Assembly (NCBI RefSeq): GCF_040654195.1
Contig: NZ_JBFAHM010000016.1
Coordinates: 1-64,000 of the forward strand
Origin: Hamadaea sp013361475
GTDB taxonomy: Bacteria > Actinomycetota > Actinomycetes > Mycobacteriales > Micromonosporaceae
Direction of reading: 5' to 3'
Length of the DNA stretch: 64,000 nt
A model generated the notes under the pieces. It searched no databases, was not told where the DNA came from, and saw nothing but the letters and a program-made list of their open reading frames with translations. Position 1 is the first letter of the stretch. The number at the start of each line of letters is the position of its first letter. Below are positions 7,510-15,376 of the stretch, piece by piece. A program made the translations under genes and the position numbers.

Positions 7510-8462
7510 ACGGTGGCGTAGAGCCGGGCGAGGTCGGCCACAGTAGCCGCGATCCGCGCCCGCAGCGTCACCGGTTCGAGCACTTCGATCACCGGCCCGA
7601 GCCGCAGGAATTCACGGGTCGCGTGGCTTTCGGACTCGATCGGCAGCCGGGCCAGCAGCCATCCGTCCGGTTGCGGCTCGCCGGCCGCCGCGGCGTCCGC
7701 GACGGCCTGGCCCAGGAAATGGCGCAGGTTGTCGGCGGCCGCCGGGTCCACTCGCACCAGCGCCTCGCCCCGGTGCAGGCGCGCACGGAAGTCCTGGATG
7801 TGTTCCTGCCAGTACGCCGCCAGGTCGAACCCGGCGGGCCAGTCGAATCGCTCGGCCCGGACGGTCAGCGTACGGATCTGGCTGACCCGGAAGGTACGCA
7901 CACCGCGCCGGGCGTGCGCGACGAGGTACCACTTGCCCGCCTTCAAGACCAACCCGTACGGCTCCAGCCGGTGCTGGGCCACGTCCTGCCAGTTCTCGTA
8001 TTCGGCGTCCAGGACGTGCTGCTGCCAGACGGCGTCGGCGACCTCGGCGAGAAAGGGGCAGTTGTCGGCGTCCTGGTACCAGCCGGGCGTGTCGAGGTGG
8101 AAGCGCTCGCGCATCCGGGTGGCTCGTTCCCGCAGCGTCTGCGGCAGCGCTGCGGTCAGCTTGAGCTGGGCGGCGGCGACCGCCTCGGCCAATCCCAGCG
8201 CGGCCGCCGCCCCGGGCAGCCCGGCCAGCGGCAGCCCGCGCGCCTCGTCGGCGGTCAGCCCGGTCAGCTGGGTCTGATACCCCGCGACCAGGTGGTAGCC
8301 CGACGCGTCGGCGTAGATCGGGATTCCGGCCGTGCTGAGGGCGACGGTGTCGCGGTAGACCGTGCGAACCGAGACGCCGAGTTCCGCCGCGAGCTGGGCC
8401 GCGCTCAACCGGCCCCGCGACTGGAGCAGCAGCAGGAGGGCGACTAAGCGATCGGCGCGCAC
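7506..8462 (-). CDS. WYL-domain (YafY-type) transcriptional regulator
   Basis: Regulator of 318 residues. The N-terminal winged HTH of the DeoR/HTH_11 type reads RLVALLLLLQSRGRLSAAQLAAELGVSVRTVYRD (split by helices, residues 4-38). A WYL ligand-binding domain follows (about 140-215, with YGLVLKAGKWYLVAHA) and then the C-terminal WCX-like extension. GTG at 8462 is preferred to an upstream codon at 8576 because family members start with xRADRL and the intervening DNA holds the operator and divergent promoter. It is divergent from the DUF1579 gene, the likely target, across the CTGACA/TGTCAG site. Confidence 0.9.
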   Translation of the reverse strand: MRADRLVALLLLLQSRGRLSAAQLAAELGVSVRTVYRDTVALSTAGIPIYADASGYHLVAGYQTQLTGLTADEARGLPLAGLPGAAAALGLAEAVAAAQLKLTAALPQTLRERATRMRERFHLDTPGWYQDADNCPFLAEVADAVWQQHVLDAEYENWQDVAQHRLEPYGLVLKAGKWYLVAHARRGVRTFRVSQIRTLTVRAERFDWPAGFDLAAYWQEHIQDFRARLHRGEALVRVDPAAADNLRHFLGQAVADAAAAGEPQPDGWLLARLPIESESHATREFLRLGPVIEVLEPVTLRARIAATVADLARLYATV

Positions 8463-8484
8463 GATCTCAGTTTCCTCCGGACCA

Positions 8485-8518
8485 CTGACAGAACATGTCA
8501 GGGGTACGCCCCTAGCGT
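8485..8518 (+). promoter_or_regulatory. WYL-regulator operator and leaderless -10 box
   Basis: A perfect dyad CTGACA-gaaca-TGTCAG (8485-8501) lies between the divergent WYL regulator and DUF1579 genes. A -10 TAGCGT (8513-8518) sits 7 nt before the ATG at 8526. The dyad covers the place of the -35 box, and no good -35 is present, so the regulator may act as an activator of the DUF1579 gene (inference). Confidence 0.7.
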
Positions 8519-8525
8519 CGCTGAC

Positions 8526-8990
8526 ATGAGGAATACGGATTTCGACTTCCTGACCGGCGCGTGGACCAGCCGCCAACGGCGCCTGGTCAAGATCCTCGCC
8601 GGCAGCGACGAGTGGTACGAGTTCGACGCGACCCTGGACTGCCAGGTGCTCCTGGACGGCAACGGGGTCTTCGACGTGCTGCGCTCACCCGAGCGCGACC
8701 TCGAAGGCGTCACGCTGCGTCTCTACAACCCCGAGGAGCAGGCCTGGCGGATCTGGTGGGCGTCCAAGACGTCCGGCGGGATGCTCGACGAGCCGGTCGT
8801 CGGCCGGTTCACCGACGGCGTCGGCACCTTCGAGTGCGACGACACCTGGAACGGCCAGGACATTCGGGTGCGCTACCGGTGGACCGCCGTCGACCCGGAG
8901 CACCCCCGCTGGGAGCAGGCGTTCTCCGCCGACGGCGGGCAGACCTGGGAGGTCAACTGGACCGCCTCGTTCGCTCGGCGTACTGGCTGA
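8526..8990 (+). CDS. DUF1579-like protein
   Basis: Protein of 154 residues beginning FDFLTGAWTSRQRRL, the typical opening of DUF1579/lipocalin-like heme- or lipid-binding barrel proteins that often sit beside YafY regulators. Conserved Trp/Gly features (WRIWWASKTSGG, VRYRWTAVDPEHPRWEQAFSADGG in separate strands) fit an antiparallel barrel. No signal peptide. Likely regulated by the divergent WYL protein. The 3' end overlaps the convergent hydrolase gene by 38 bp, so the last 12 codons are also antisense to that gene. Biochemical role unknown. Confidence 0.8.
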   Translation: MRNTDFDFLTGAWTSRQRRLVKILAGSDEWYEFDATLDCQVLLDGNGVFDVLRSPERDLEGVTLRLYNPEEQAWRIWWASKTSGGMLDEPVVGRFTDGVGTFECDDTWNGQDIRVRYRWTAVDPEHPRWEQAFSADGGQTWEVNWTASFARRTG

Positions 8991-9819
8991 CGGCGGCCCA
9001 GACCGCGGCCGGCGCCTCCTCGGGGGCGAAGTGACCGGCGTCGGGGATCAGGGCGCAGTCCAATTCGGTCGCCCCGGCGCTACGCAGTCCGGCCGCGTAC
9101 GCGTCGAGGCCGCCGGGGTCGTGGTCACCGCGCAGATACAACAGCGGGGTGCGTACAGGGGCGGTGTCGGCGTTGTCCTGAACGTCGTCGGGAAATGAGC
9201 GATACCAGGCGAACCCTGCCGCGAGGGCGGCGTCGGACGCGTACGCGTCGGCGTACGCCTGGCGGGTTTCGGGAGTGATCCGGGTGGGGTCGGCCGCCAG
9301 CGCGTCGTAGAAGAAGTCGAAATACGCGCGCTGGCGGCCACGCACGAGTTCCTCCGGTAGCCGGGGAACCTGGTGGAGGCCGAAGTGCCAGATCCGGGGA
9401 TTCCGCTCGACCTCGGTCCAGGGATCGACGCCGGGAACGGCGACGTCCATGATCACTGCGCGGCCCAGGTCGCCGAACATTCGCCAATACGCGTACGCGA
9501 TCATGCCGCCGACGTCGTGCCCGACGAGCGTGACGTCCCGGAGTCCGAGCCTCGTGACCAGGTCGTGCACCGTGCGGGCGAGGTCCCGCTTGGTCTTCCC
9601 GGCTGGTCCGGTGGACTCGCCGACCTCCGGCAGGTCGAGCGCCAGGACGCGGGCCTGCCGTTCGGCAAGGGTCATCAGCGGCCGCCAGGCCAGCCAGGTC
9701 TCGGGCCAGCCGTGCAGCAGCACGACCGGTGGGGCGTCGATCGGGCCGGCCTCGACCAGGTGGATCGAGGCACCATCGGCAGCCGAGCCCACGGACAGGT
9801 GAGCGTGCCGTTCCTCCAT
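8953..9819 (-). CDS. Alpha/beta hydrolase (epoxide hydrolase / dehalogenase type)
   Basis: Protein of 288 residues with the alpha/beta-hydrolase core. The oxyanion HGWP is at about 36-39 (LLHGWPETWLAW). The nucleophile elbow GHDVGG (about 100-105) carries Asp instead of Ser, as in epoxide hydrolases and haloalkane dehalogenases. The catalytic His is in DAGHFAPEEAP (about 263-273). The cap region is rich in Tyr (YAYW, YFDFFYDAL), which suits epoxide ring opening. Epoxide hydrolase is favoured but dehalogenase is not excluded. Its head faces away from the terminator hairpin at 9834-9870. Converges with the DUF1579 gene with overlap. Confidence 0.85.
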   Translation of the reverse strand: MEERHAHLSVGSAADGASIHLVEAGPIDAPPVVLLHGWPETWLAWRPLMTLAERQARVLALDLPEVGESTGPAGKTKRDLARTVHDLVTRLGLRDVTLVGHDVGGMIAYAYWRMFGDLGRAVIMDVAVPGVDPWTEVERNPRIWHFGLHQVPRLPEELVRGRQRAYFDFFYDALAADPTRITPETRQAYADAYASDAALAAGFAWYRSFPDDVQDNADTAPVRTPLLYLRGDHDPGGLDAYAAGLRSAGATELDCALIPDAGHFAPEEAPAAVWAAVSQYAERTRRSS

Positions 9820-9833
9820 GACTCAGGCAAATG

Positions 9834-9870
9834 CCCGGGACGGCCGAGCCGAAACATCGGCCGTCCCGGG
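9834..9870 (-). terminator. Intrinsic hairpin terminator of the FG-GAP protein gene
   Basis: A perfect 14-bp stem, CCCGGGACGGCCGA (9834-9847) with its complement (9857-9870) and a 9-nt loop, begins 14 bp after the FG-GAP gene stop in transcription order. No U-tract follows, as is usual in actinobacterial hairpin terminators. Confidence 0.75.
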
Positions 9871-9884
9871 CGGTCACGGTGAGG

Positions 9885-12800
9885 TCACCAGACCGGCATG
9901 ACCACCCGGCCGCCGACCAACGACAGGTCGAAGGTTCCCGAGTCGAACCAGCCGGCCGGACCGGTGTAGGACCACCCGCTCAGCCAGACGTGATAGCGGA
10001 AATCTGAGCCATAGTCGTACGCCGTGATGATGTCGTCGCGGCCGTCGTCGTTGGCGTCGCCGACCGCCATCCGGTTGCCCACCAGGCTGAGCGTGTAGCC
10101 GGAGGTCACCTCCCAGTCCGGGGTGGCGAGCGTGAAGTGCGCGTTGGCCGTCGTCCAGCGGAAGAGCCGGGAGTGGCTGCCGCCGTAGGAGTAGAACAAC
10201 GCCGGTTCGTCATCGCCGTCGCCGTCGAAGTCGCCGACGACCATCCGGTCCGCGACGGCGTTCAGGTCGAACCCGCCGGACTGATACCAACCTTCCGGTC
10301 CACTGTAGTCAGTCGCGCCGGTCCACACGTGGAACCGGAAATAGGTGCCATAGGAGTACGCCGTGATCAGGTCGTCCCGGCCGTCCTGGTCGACGTCTCC
10401 GGCGGCGAACCGCCCGGCGACGTTGGCCAGGTCGTAGCCGCTGGACGCGCTCCAGTCGCCGGACGTCGTCTTGGTCAGCGAGGTCCCGTCGGACAGCAGC
10501 CGGTGAATCCTGGCTCCGGTCGTCCCGGCGACCGCCTCGAACAAGGCGATGTCGGTGCAGCCGTTGCCGTCGAAGTCTCCGGCGGTCATCCGGGCTCCCA
10601 CCGACGCCGGCGCGACGGCGGCGGTCCCCCAGACCTTAGGCCCGGCGGCGATCGCCGTGCCGTCCCAGACGTCGAACCGCAGCGCTCCGCCGGTGTCGTA
10701 GCCGACCGCGATGTCGTCCACCCCATCACAGGTGAAGTCACCGCTCACCATGCGGTCACCGACCCTGGCCAGGTCATATCCGCTGCTCTGCGACCAGCCG
10801 GTGCCGATCTGGAACGCCGCTTCCGTGGAGTTCCACCGGTACGCGGAAGCGCTGCCACCGCCGCCGTACAGCATCGCGGCTCCGGCCGGTCGTCCGTACC
10901 ACTGGGTCATGATGAGGTGGTTCTCCACATGCCCGTCGGGCATGACGACGGACTGGGTGGCGAACTTCCGGCCGCTGTTCGCGGCGGCGAACAGCCCGCC
11001 CTTCGTGCCGGCCGGCGCGGCGTTGGCGAGCGTGGTGGGGTTGAGCTTGAGGAACGTGCCGACCGCGGTGCCGTAGAGGTAGCCGTCGCGCGGGTCGAAG
11101 GTCAGGTTGACCGCACGCGGGTTGAAGCTCGTGCTCCAGGCGTAGTCGACCAGCGTGGCGCTGCTCAGCACCTGGCGCGTGCTGACGTTGAAGCGGAACG
11201 CCTTCCCGGCGGTGAGCCCGATGAGGACGTTGGGATCGGTACCGAACGCCAAACCGTTGACACCCAGCTCACCCGCGAGCGGCGTGGCCTGCCACAACTT
11301 CGTCCCCGTCTCGACGTCGAGGGCGAAGATCTTGCCGGGGCTTTGTCCCGCGATGGTGCAGCAGTTGAGCGTGCCGCCGTAGAGGATCCCGTTCTGATAA
11401 GTGAGCGCGCTGATCTCGCCCGCGCCGGCGATGCCGTTGAAGACCCGGATGGCGCCGGTCTCCGGGTCGTAGAGGGTCACCGCGCCGTCGGTCTGCGAGT
11501 TCTTCGGGCTGGTGCCGATCGCCACGTACTTGCCGGCCGAGATCACCGTCCAGGGTCGCTCCTGGCCATAGGTCTGCAGGTCGAACAGCTTGCGCGGATT
11601 GGCCGAGTCGAACGGCAGCGTCGGGTCGTACTCGTAGAGCGCGCCGTTGGGGTAGACGCCCAGATACAGCTTGCGGCCGTGGCTGGCCATCCCCTCGACC
11701 TGGTGCGCCCAGCGGTACTCGTGCCACACCTCGGCGTCGGGGTCGTACCCGGCGAAGCCGCCCGCAAAGTAGCCGCCGAGGTACGCCCAGCCGTTGGGGC
11801 CGATACCCAGCGACCGCAACGAGGTCAGCACGGGCTGGAAGCCGACGTCCACCCAGTTCGAGACCGATCCGGTGCCGGTCACCAGGTCGTACCGGAGGAT
11901 CGAGCCGTCGGCCTGCCCGGTCACCACCGTCTCGTGGCCGTTCGCCGGGTTCACCACCCGCTGGATGCCCTTCGGCGCGCCGGCCGAGAAGCCGGTGTGC
12001 GTCACCGCGCCGGTGTCGGCGTCGTAGCCCACGATCTCGCCCGACATGACGAGGTAGGTCAGCCCGTCGCTGCCCTCGTCGGAGACGGTCGGGCCGGCGT
12101 ACCCGGGGATCTCGCGGACCCACTGCTGGGTCACGAGGTTGTAGAGCCACGCCTTGGCCGACGACGTGCCGCCGACGAAGTAGACGTAGAGGTAGTCGCC
12201 CGCGTCGTCGAGCTGGTAGGTGTACATGTCGGACGGTACGCCGGCCGGCAGCGGGATGTCGGTGCTCGTCCCGGTCGCCGGGTCGTACCGCACGAACTTC
12301 GTGAACTGGCCGAGGCCCGCGTAGACCTGGCCCCGGGCGTACTCGACCGAGCGGACGTACTTGTAGGTGTCGCCGTAGCTGGCCCTGGTCGTCCAGTTCG
12401 ACCCCGGCGACCAGCTCGTCAGCAGTCCCGCCGGAGCGGGCTTGGTGAAGCCCTGGAAGGTGCCGACCCACAGGTTCCCCTGGTCGTCGGTGTCGCCCTC
12501 CCAGAGGAAGCTCGTCCCGGCCGACGGCGCGCCCAGGTCGGCGAGCGTACGCCCGGTATAGGTCAGCCGGAACGCGTGGCCCTGGCCGTACGTGGTGACG
12601 TACACGTACTTGCCGTCCGGTGTGACCGAGACGCCCCAGGCGCCTTCGGCTCCGCCCAGCGGATACCGGGCGACCATCTTCCCGGCGAACGGGTCGACCT
12701 CGGCCAGGTACGCCGGATCGCCCTCGGCCGGAGCGCCGCTGATCGCCAGCCATGTCCGGACCTTGCCGTCGGCCATCCGCGCCGTCTCACCACCCGCCGC

Positions 12801-12965
12801 CGTCACCCCCTTGACCGGCGGGCGGCCCAGGTCGATCGACTTCGGATACGGGCCCGCCGCTTGGGCGGGCCGGGCCGAGATCGCGCCACCGGCGACGGCG
12901 GCGACCACGACCAGCAGGAGTGCCGACAGCGCGGCAAGGAATGAACGACGTCGATGACGAAGCAT
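9885..12965 (-). CDS. Secreted beta-propeller / FG-GAP (VCBS) repeat protein
   Basis: Large exported protein of 1026 residues. The signal peptide has RHRRR, a hydrophobic core (SFLAALSALLLVVVAAVAGG) and a cleavage region ending ARPAQA. Residues about 45-700 form repeated WD/YncE-like strands (LWVGTFQG, YVTTYGQGHA, LYLGVYPNGALYEYDP), probably one or two beta-propellers. Residues about 715-1020 hold five FG-GAP/VCBS calcium-binding repeats (GDFTCDGVDDIAVGYD, AGDFDGNGCTDIALF, GDVDQDGRDDLITAY, GDFDGDGDDEPALFY, GDANDDGRDDIITAY). ATG at 12965 sits 7 nt after an excellent -10, so it is preferred to the codon at 13001, which lies in the -35 box. A role in adhesion or carbohydrate binding is possible; no catalytic motif is seen. 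Confidence 0.87.
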   Translation of the reverse strand: MLRHRRRSFLAALSALLLVVVAAVAGGAISARPAQAAGPYPKSIDLGRPPVKGVTAAGGETARMADGKVRTWLAISGAPAEGDPAYLAEVDPFAGKMVARYPLGGAEGAWGVSVTPDGKYVYVTTYGQGHAFRLTYTGRTLADLGAPSAGTSFLWEGDTDDQGNLWVGTFQGFTKPAPAGLLTSWSPGSNWTTRASYGDTYKYVRSVEYARGQVYAGLGQFTKFVRYDPATGTSTDIPLPAGVPSDMYTYQLDDAGDYLYVYFVGGTSSAKAWLYNLVTQQWVREIPGYAGPTVSDEGSDGLTYLVMSGEIVGYDADTGAVTHTGFSAGAPKGIQRVVNPANGHETVVTGQADGSILRYDLVTGTGSVSNWVDVGFQPVLTSLRSLGIGPNGWAYLGGYFAGGFAGYDPDAEVWHEYRWAHQVEGMASHGRKLYLGVYPNGALYEYDPTLPFDSANPRKLFDLQTYGQERPWTVISAGKYVAIGTSPKNSQTDGAVTLYDPETGAIRVFNGIAGAGEISALTYQNGILYGGTLNCCTIAGQSPGKIFALDVETGTKLWQATPLAGELGVNGLAFGTDPNVLIGLTAGKAFRFNVSTRQVLSSATLVDYAWSTSFNPRAVNLTFDPRDGYLYGTAVGTFLKLNPTTLANAAPAGTKGGLFAAANSGRKFATQSVVMPDGHVENHLIMTQWYGRPAGAAMLYGGGGSASAYRWNSTEAAFQIGTGWSQSSGYDLARVGDRMVSGDFTCDGVDDIAVGYDTGGALRFDVWDGTAIAAGPKVWGTAAVAPASVGARMTAGDFDGNGCTDIALFEAVAGTTGARIHRLLSDGTSLTKTTSGDWSASSGYDLANVAGRFAAGDVDQDGRDDLITAYSYGTYFRFHVWTGATDYSGPEGWYQSGGFDLNAVADRMVVGDFDGDGDDEPALFYSYGGSHSRLFRWTTANAHFTLATPDWEVTSGYTLSLVGNRMAVGDANDDGRDDIITAYDYGSDFRYHVWLSGWSYTGPAGWFDSGTFDLSLVGGRVVMPVW

Positions 12966-12972
12966 GGTCCGG

Positions 12973-13001
12973 ACAATATTCCGGTCTAGACCGGTAGTCA
13001 A
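12973..13001 (-). promoter_or_regulatory. Leaderless promoter with palindromic operator in the spacer
   Basis: Minus strand: -35 TTGACT (12996-13001), 17-bp spacer, -10 TATTGT (12973-12978), then 7 nt to the ATG at 12965. The spacer contains a perfect 14-bp palindrome CCGGTCTAGACCGG (12981-12994). A bound repressor would block RNA polymerase directly. The regulator is not identified; no regulator gene is adjacent. Confidence 0.8.
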
Positions 13002-13050
13002 TGACCATCATCTGTCTCTGCGCCCCACGCCTCCCCGGCTCCCCACTCTC

Positions 13051-13117
13051 GGCGCTGGATCAGGGTTCCGTGTCGAATCTTGGCTCAAGATTCGACCGGG
13101 AACCCTGATCCAGCGCC
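13051..13117. repeat. Intergenic palindromic element, family C copy 1
   Basis: 67-bp element with a perfect 19-bp outer stem: GGCGCTGGATCAGGGTTCC (13051-13069) and its complement (13099-13117). An inner 9-bp stem TCGAATCTT / AAGATTCGA (13073-13081 / 13087-13095) follows. Copies 2 and 3 lie at 35356-35420 and 43404-43506. It stands in the divergent gap between the FG-GAP gene and an SDR gene, 28 bp before the SDR start, where a terminator of either gene would make no sense. Confidence 0.88.
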
Positions 13118-13144
13118 CCCGAACCACTGCGGCATGATCGCCGC

Positions 13145-13903
13145 ATGAGCGGCATGAGTGGACGCGCGATTCTGGTGACCGGAGCCTCCCGCGGGATCGG
13201 ACGGGCGGTGGCCGAGGCGTTCGCCCGGGGCGGCGACCGCGTGGCCGTCCACTATCGAGGGTCGGCCGACCAGGCCGAGCAGGTACGCGCAACGCTGCCG
13301 GGCGAGGGGCACGTCGTCGTCCAGGGCGACCTCGCCGACCCCGACGCCGTACGCACAGTGGTCGACGGAGCGGCCGAGGCGCTCGGCGGGCTGGACGTCC
13401 TGGTGAACAACGCGGGCGCGTACGCACCCCATCCGGTCTTCGAGACCACCTACGACGAGTGGCAGGACCAGTGGCGGGCGATGCTGTCCACCAACCTCGT
13501 CGGCCCGGCCAACGCGATCTGGTGCGCCGCCCGGCACATGCGCGCCAAGGGTGGCCGGATCATCAACGTGAGTTCGCGTGGAGCCTTCCGGGGCGAGCCC
13601 GAGCATGTGGCGTACGGGGCGGCCAAGGCCGGGCTGAACTCGCTCACCCAGTCGCTCGCGGTCGAACTCGGCCGCCACGGGATCGCGGTGGCGGCGGTCG
13701 CGCCCGGGTTCGTGGAGACCGACATGGTCACCGAATACCTCGCCTCGCCCGCCGGAGCGGCGATCCGCGCCCAGAGCCCGTTCGACCGCGTCGCCCGGCC
13801 CGAGGAGATCGCCGCCGCGGTGCACTGGCTCGCCTCGCCGCTCGCCGAATGGGCCTCCGGCACGATCATCGACCTCAACGGCGCTTCCTACCTGCGTACC
13901 TGA
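13145..13903 (+). CDS. Short-chain dehydrogenase/reductase
   Basis: Classical SDR of 252 residues. It has the cofactor loop TGASRGIG (about 12-19), the NNAG motif (about 86-89), catalytic Ser in VSSRGAF, YGAAK (Tyr and Lys of the active site, about 158-162) and PGFVETDM. The basic Arg after TGAS and HYRGSADQ at the end of beta-2 suggest NADP(H) preference. It is closest in pattern to FabG/3-oxoacyl-ACP reductase-like enzymes; the substrate is unknown. ATG at 13145; a second Met at 13154 is an alternative. It stands alone between palindromic element C1 and the convergent hydrolase gene. Confidence 0.88.
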   Translation: MSGMSGRAILVTGASRGIGRAVAEAFARGGDRVAVHYRGSADQAEQVRATLPGEGHVVVQGDLADPDAVRTVVDGAAEALGGLDVLVNNAGAYAPHPVFETTYDEWQDQWRAMLSTNLVGPANAIWCAARHMRAKGGRIINVSSRGAFRGEPEHVAYGAAKAGLNSLTQSLAVELGRHGIAVAAVAPGFVETDMVTEYLASPAGAAIRAQSPFDRVARPEEIAAAVHWLASPLAEWASGTIIDLNGASYLRT

Positions 13904-13911
13904 CACGCGCA

Positions 13912-14748
13912 TCAGGCGGCGGCGAGCCGGTCCGCCGCACCCGGATCGTGGGCCGGCAACACGACCAGGTCCGGGTGGCTCCGGCGCAGCTCGTTGACCA
14001 TCGCCACGGTCCGGCGCATCGTCTTCCGGACGCCGACGCCCGGGATCTCCCCGGCCGCGAGCAGGTCCGCGTCATAGGTGAGGTCGCCGACCATCAGCAG
14101 CGGCGCCCGGCCAGGGCGGCGTACCAGCAGGGACTGGGAACCCGCGGTGTGCCCGGGAGTCGGGAGCACGGTCAGGGCGCCGTCGCCGAACAGGTCGTGC
14201 CCGGTCGTGAACGGCCCCAGGTCCGCGTCGCCCAGCGCTTCCGGGGTCACTCGCTCCCAGCGCAACCCCGGCACGTCTATATGGGTACGCAGAAAGCCGC
14301 GTTGCGCCGGGAACGGCTTTCGCATGTCGTCCCATTCGGTGGCGCCGACGAGGATCCGGGACCGGGTCAGCTCTCGAAGTCCGCCGATGTGGTCCTGGTG
14401 CAGATGGGACAGGATCGCCGTATGCACGTCGCCCGGCTCGTGCCCGAGGCGTCGCAGCGAAGCGGCGAGTGTCTGGGCCGGCGTGATGTCGAACTTCGCC
14501 AGGCGGTCGTAGAGATGGCCGGTCGGCCCGCCCGGGAAGTACGCCGGATCGGTAACCGAGGCGATGTCCTGCCCGGTGTCGAAGAGCACCACACCTTCGG
14601 GGTGCTCGATGACGTACGCGTTGATCGGCCGCGGCGGCGTCCAGCTGCGCGCGGTGACCATGAGCCAGAGGTAGGTGGGCTGGCGGGTGGGGCCGACGTG
14701 TTCCGGACGGATCTGGACGCTGCCGGTGCTGATCACGGAAACCTTCAT
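13912..14748 (-). CDS. Metallo-beta-lactamase-fold hydrolase (lactonase-like)
   Basis: Protein of 278 residues with the metal-binding HLHQDHIGG motif (HxHxDH, about 114-122), a further His in TPGHTAGS (about 196-203), Asp in VGDLTYDADLL and the final His in PAHDP. The set and the start KVSVISTGSVQI resemble AHL-lactonase (AiiA/AttM-type) proteins; the lactone substrate is an inference. ATG at 14748 has TAATGT (14756-14761) 7 nt upstream and ATGACA (14779-14784) as -35, so the longer start at 14814 is rejected. Divergent from the MarR gene, which probably controls it. Confidence 0.85.
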   Translation of the reverse strand: MKVSVISTGSVQIRPEHVGPTRQPTYLWLMVTARSWTPPRPINAYVIEHPEGVVLFDTGQDIASVTDPAYFPGGPTGHLYDRLAKFDITPAQTLAASLRRLGHEPGDVHTAILSHLHQDHIGGLRELTRSRILVGATEWDDMRKPFPAQRGFLRTHIDVPGLRWERVTPEALGDADLGPFTTGHDLFGDGALTVLPTPGHTAGSQSLLVRRPGRAPLLMVGDLTYDADLLAAGEIPGVGVRKTMRRTVAMVNELRRSHPDLVVLPAHDPGAADRLAAA

Positions 14749-14755
14749 GCGGATT

Positions 14756-14834
14756 ACATTACGCGTCATCAGATGTCGTGTCATACATTGCCGGGAGAGT
14801 GAGACAGTCGTCACAAATACATGTCGTGTAATCT
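14756..14834. promoter_or_regulatory. Divergent promoter region with MarR-type operators
   Basis: Two leaderless promoters face apart: minus-strand -35 ATGACA (14779-14784) / 17 bp / -10 TAATGT (14756-14761), and plus-strand -10 TAATCT (14829-14834), 6 nt before the MarR GTG. Two copies of ATGTCGTGT (14773-14781, 14821-14829) lie beside or over the promoter boxes; the second is part of a near-palindrome TACATGTCGTGTA (14818-14830, one mismatched pair). These are candidate sites for the MarR regulator on both promoters. Confidence 0.68.
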
Positions 14835-14840
14835 AATGCT

Positions 14841-15302
14841 GTGACACCCGTTGAGGAACTGCGCTACTTGATCCTGGCCGCGCAGCGCGAGGGCAACCGG
14901 CAGCTCGCCCAGGCGCTCCGCCCGCACGGCATCACGCCGGCCCAGGCCGAAGTCCTCCGGCTCTTGGCCGACCGCCAGCCACTGACCCTGTCCGGCCTCG
15001 GCGAACTCCTCGTCTGCGAGAGCGGCACCAATCCGAGCCGCCTCGTCGACCGGCTCGTGAGCGCCGACCTGGTGCGTCGCGTACCGGGGGAACAGGACCG
15101 GCGGCAGGTCGAGCTGAGCCTGACCCCGGCAGGCGCCCGGCTCGCCCGCAAGGTCGCCGGGGTCGAGGACGACCTGCACCGCCTGCTCGAATCGGCCGGC
15201 TCGGCGCGCGAACTGGCCACCGTCGTCGCCTTCCTGCGTACGCTGGTCGACGGGCAGCCCGCCGGGGACGCCGTCGCTCGCCGGAAAAAATCTTCCGAGT
15301 AG
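14841..15302 (+). CDS. MarR-family transcriptional regulator
   Basis: Regulator of 153 residues with the winged helix-turn-helix of MarR proteins: PAQAEVLRLLADRQPLTLSGLGELL (split over two helices, about 33-57), the recognition helix around NPSRLVDRLVSADLV and the wing RRVPGEQDRRQVELSLTPAG. GTG at 14841 with a -10 box 6 nt upstream. Probably represses itself and the divergent metallo-hydrolase gene; ligand unknown. The Lys/Arg-rich C-terminus (RRKKSSE) overlaps nothing. Followed by a separately initiated reductase gene. Confidence 0.88.
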   Translation: MTPVEELRYLILAAQREGNRQLAQALRPHGITPAQAEVLRLLADRQPLTLSGLGELLVCESGTNPSRLVDRLVSADLVRRVPGEQDRRQVELSLTPAGARLARKVAGVEDDLHRLLESAGSARELATVVAFLRTLVDGQPAGDAVARRKKSSE

Positions 15303-15376
15303 AGGCAGCCGCGATGTAGAGAAGACCGATCCGGCTCCGACCCAGGCACGAAACCGAAGGCTGGAAGGAGCCGATC

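Noticed and set aside
10137..12944. A long open frame on the plus strand opposite the FG-GAP gene.
   Set aside because: A shadow frame produced by G/C third-base bias; its translation is Arg/Val/Gly-rich without domains, while the minus strand encodes clear repeats and a signal peptide.
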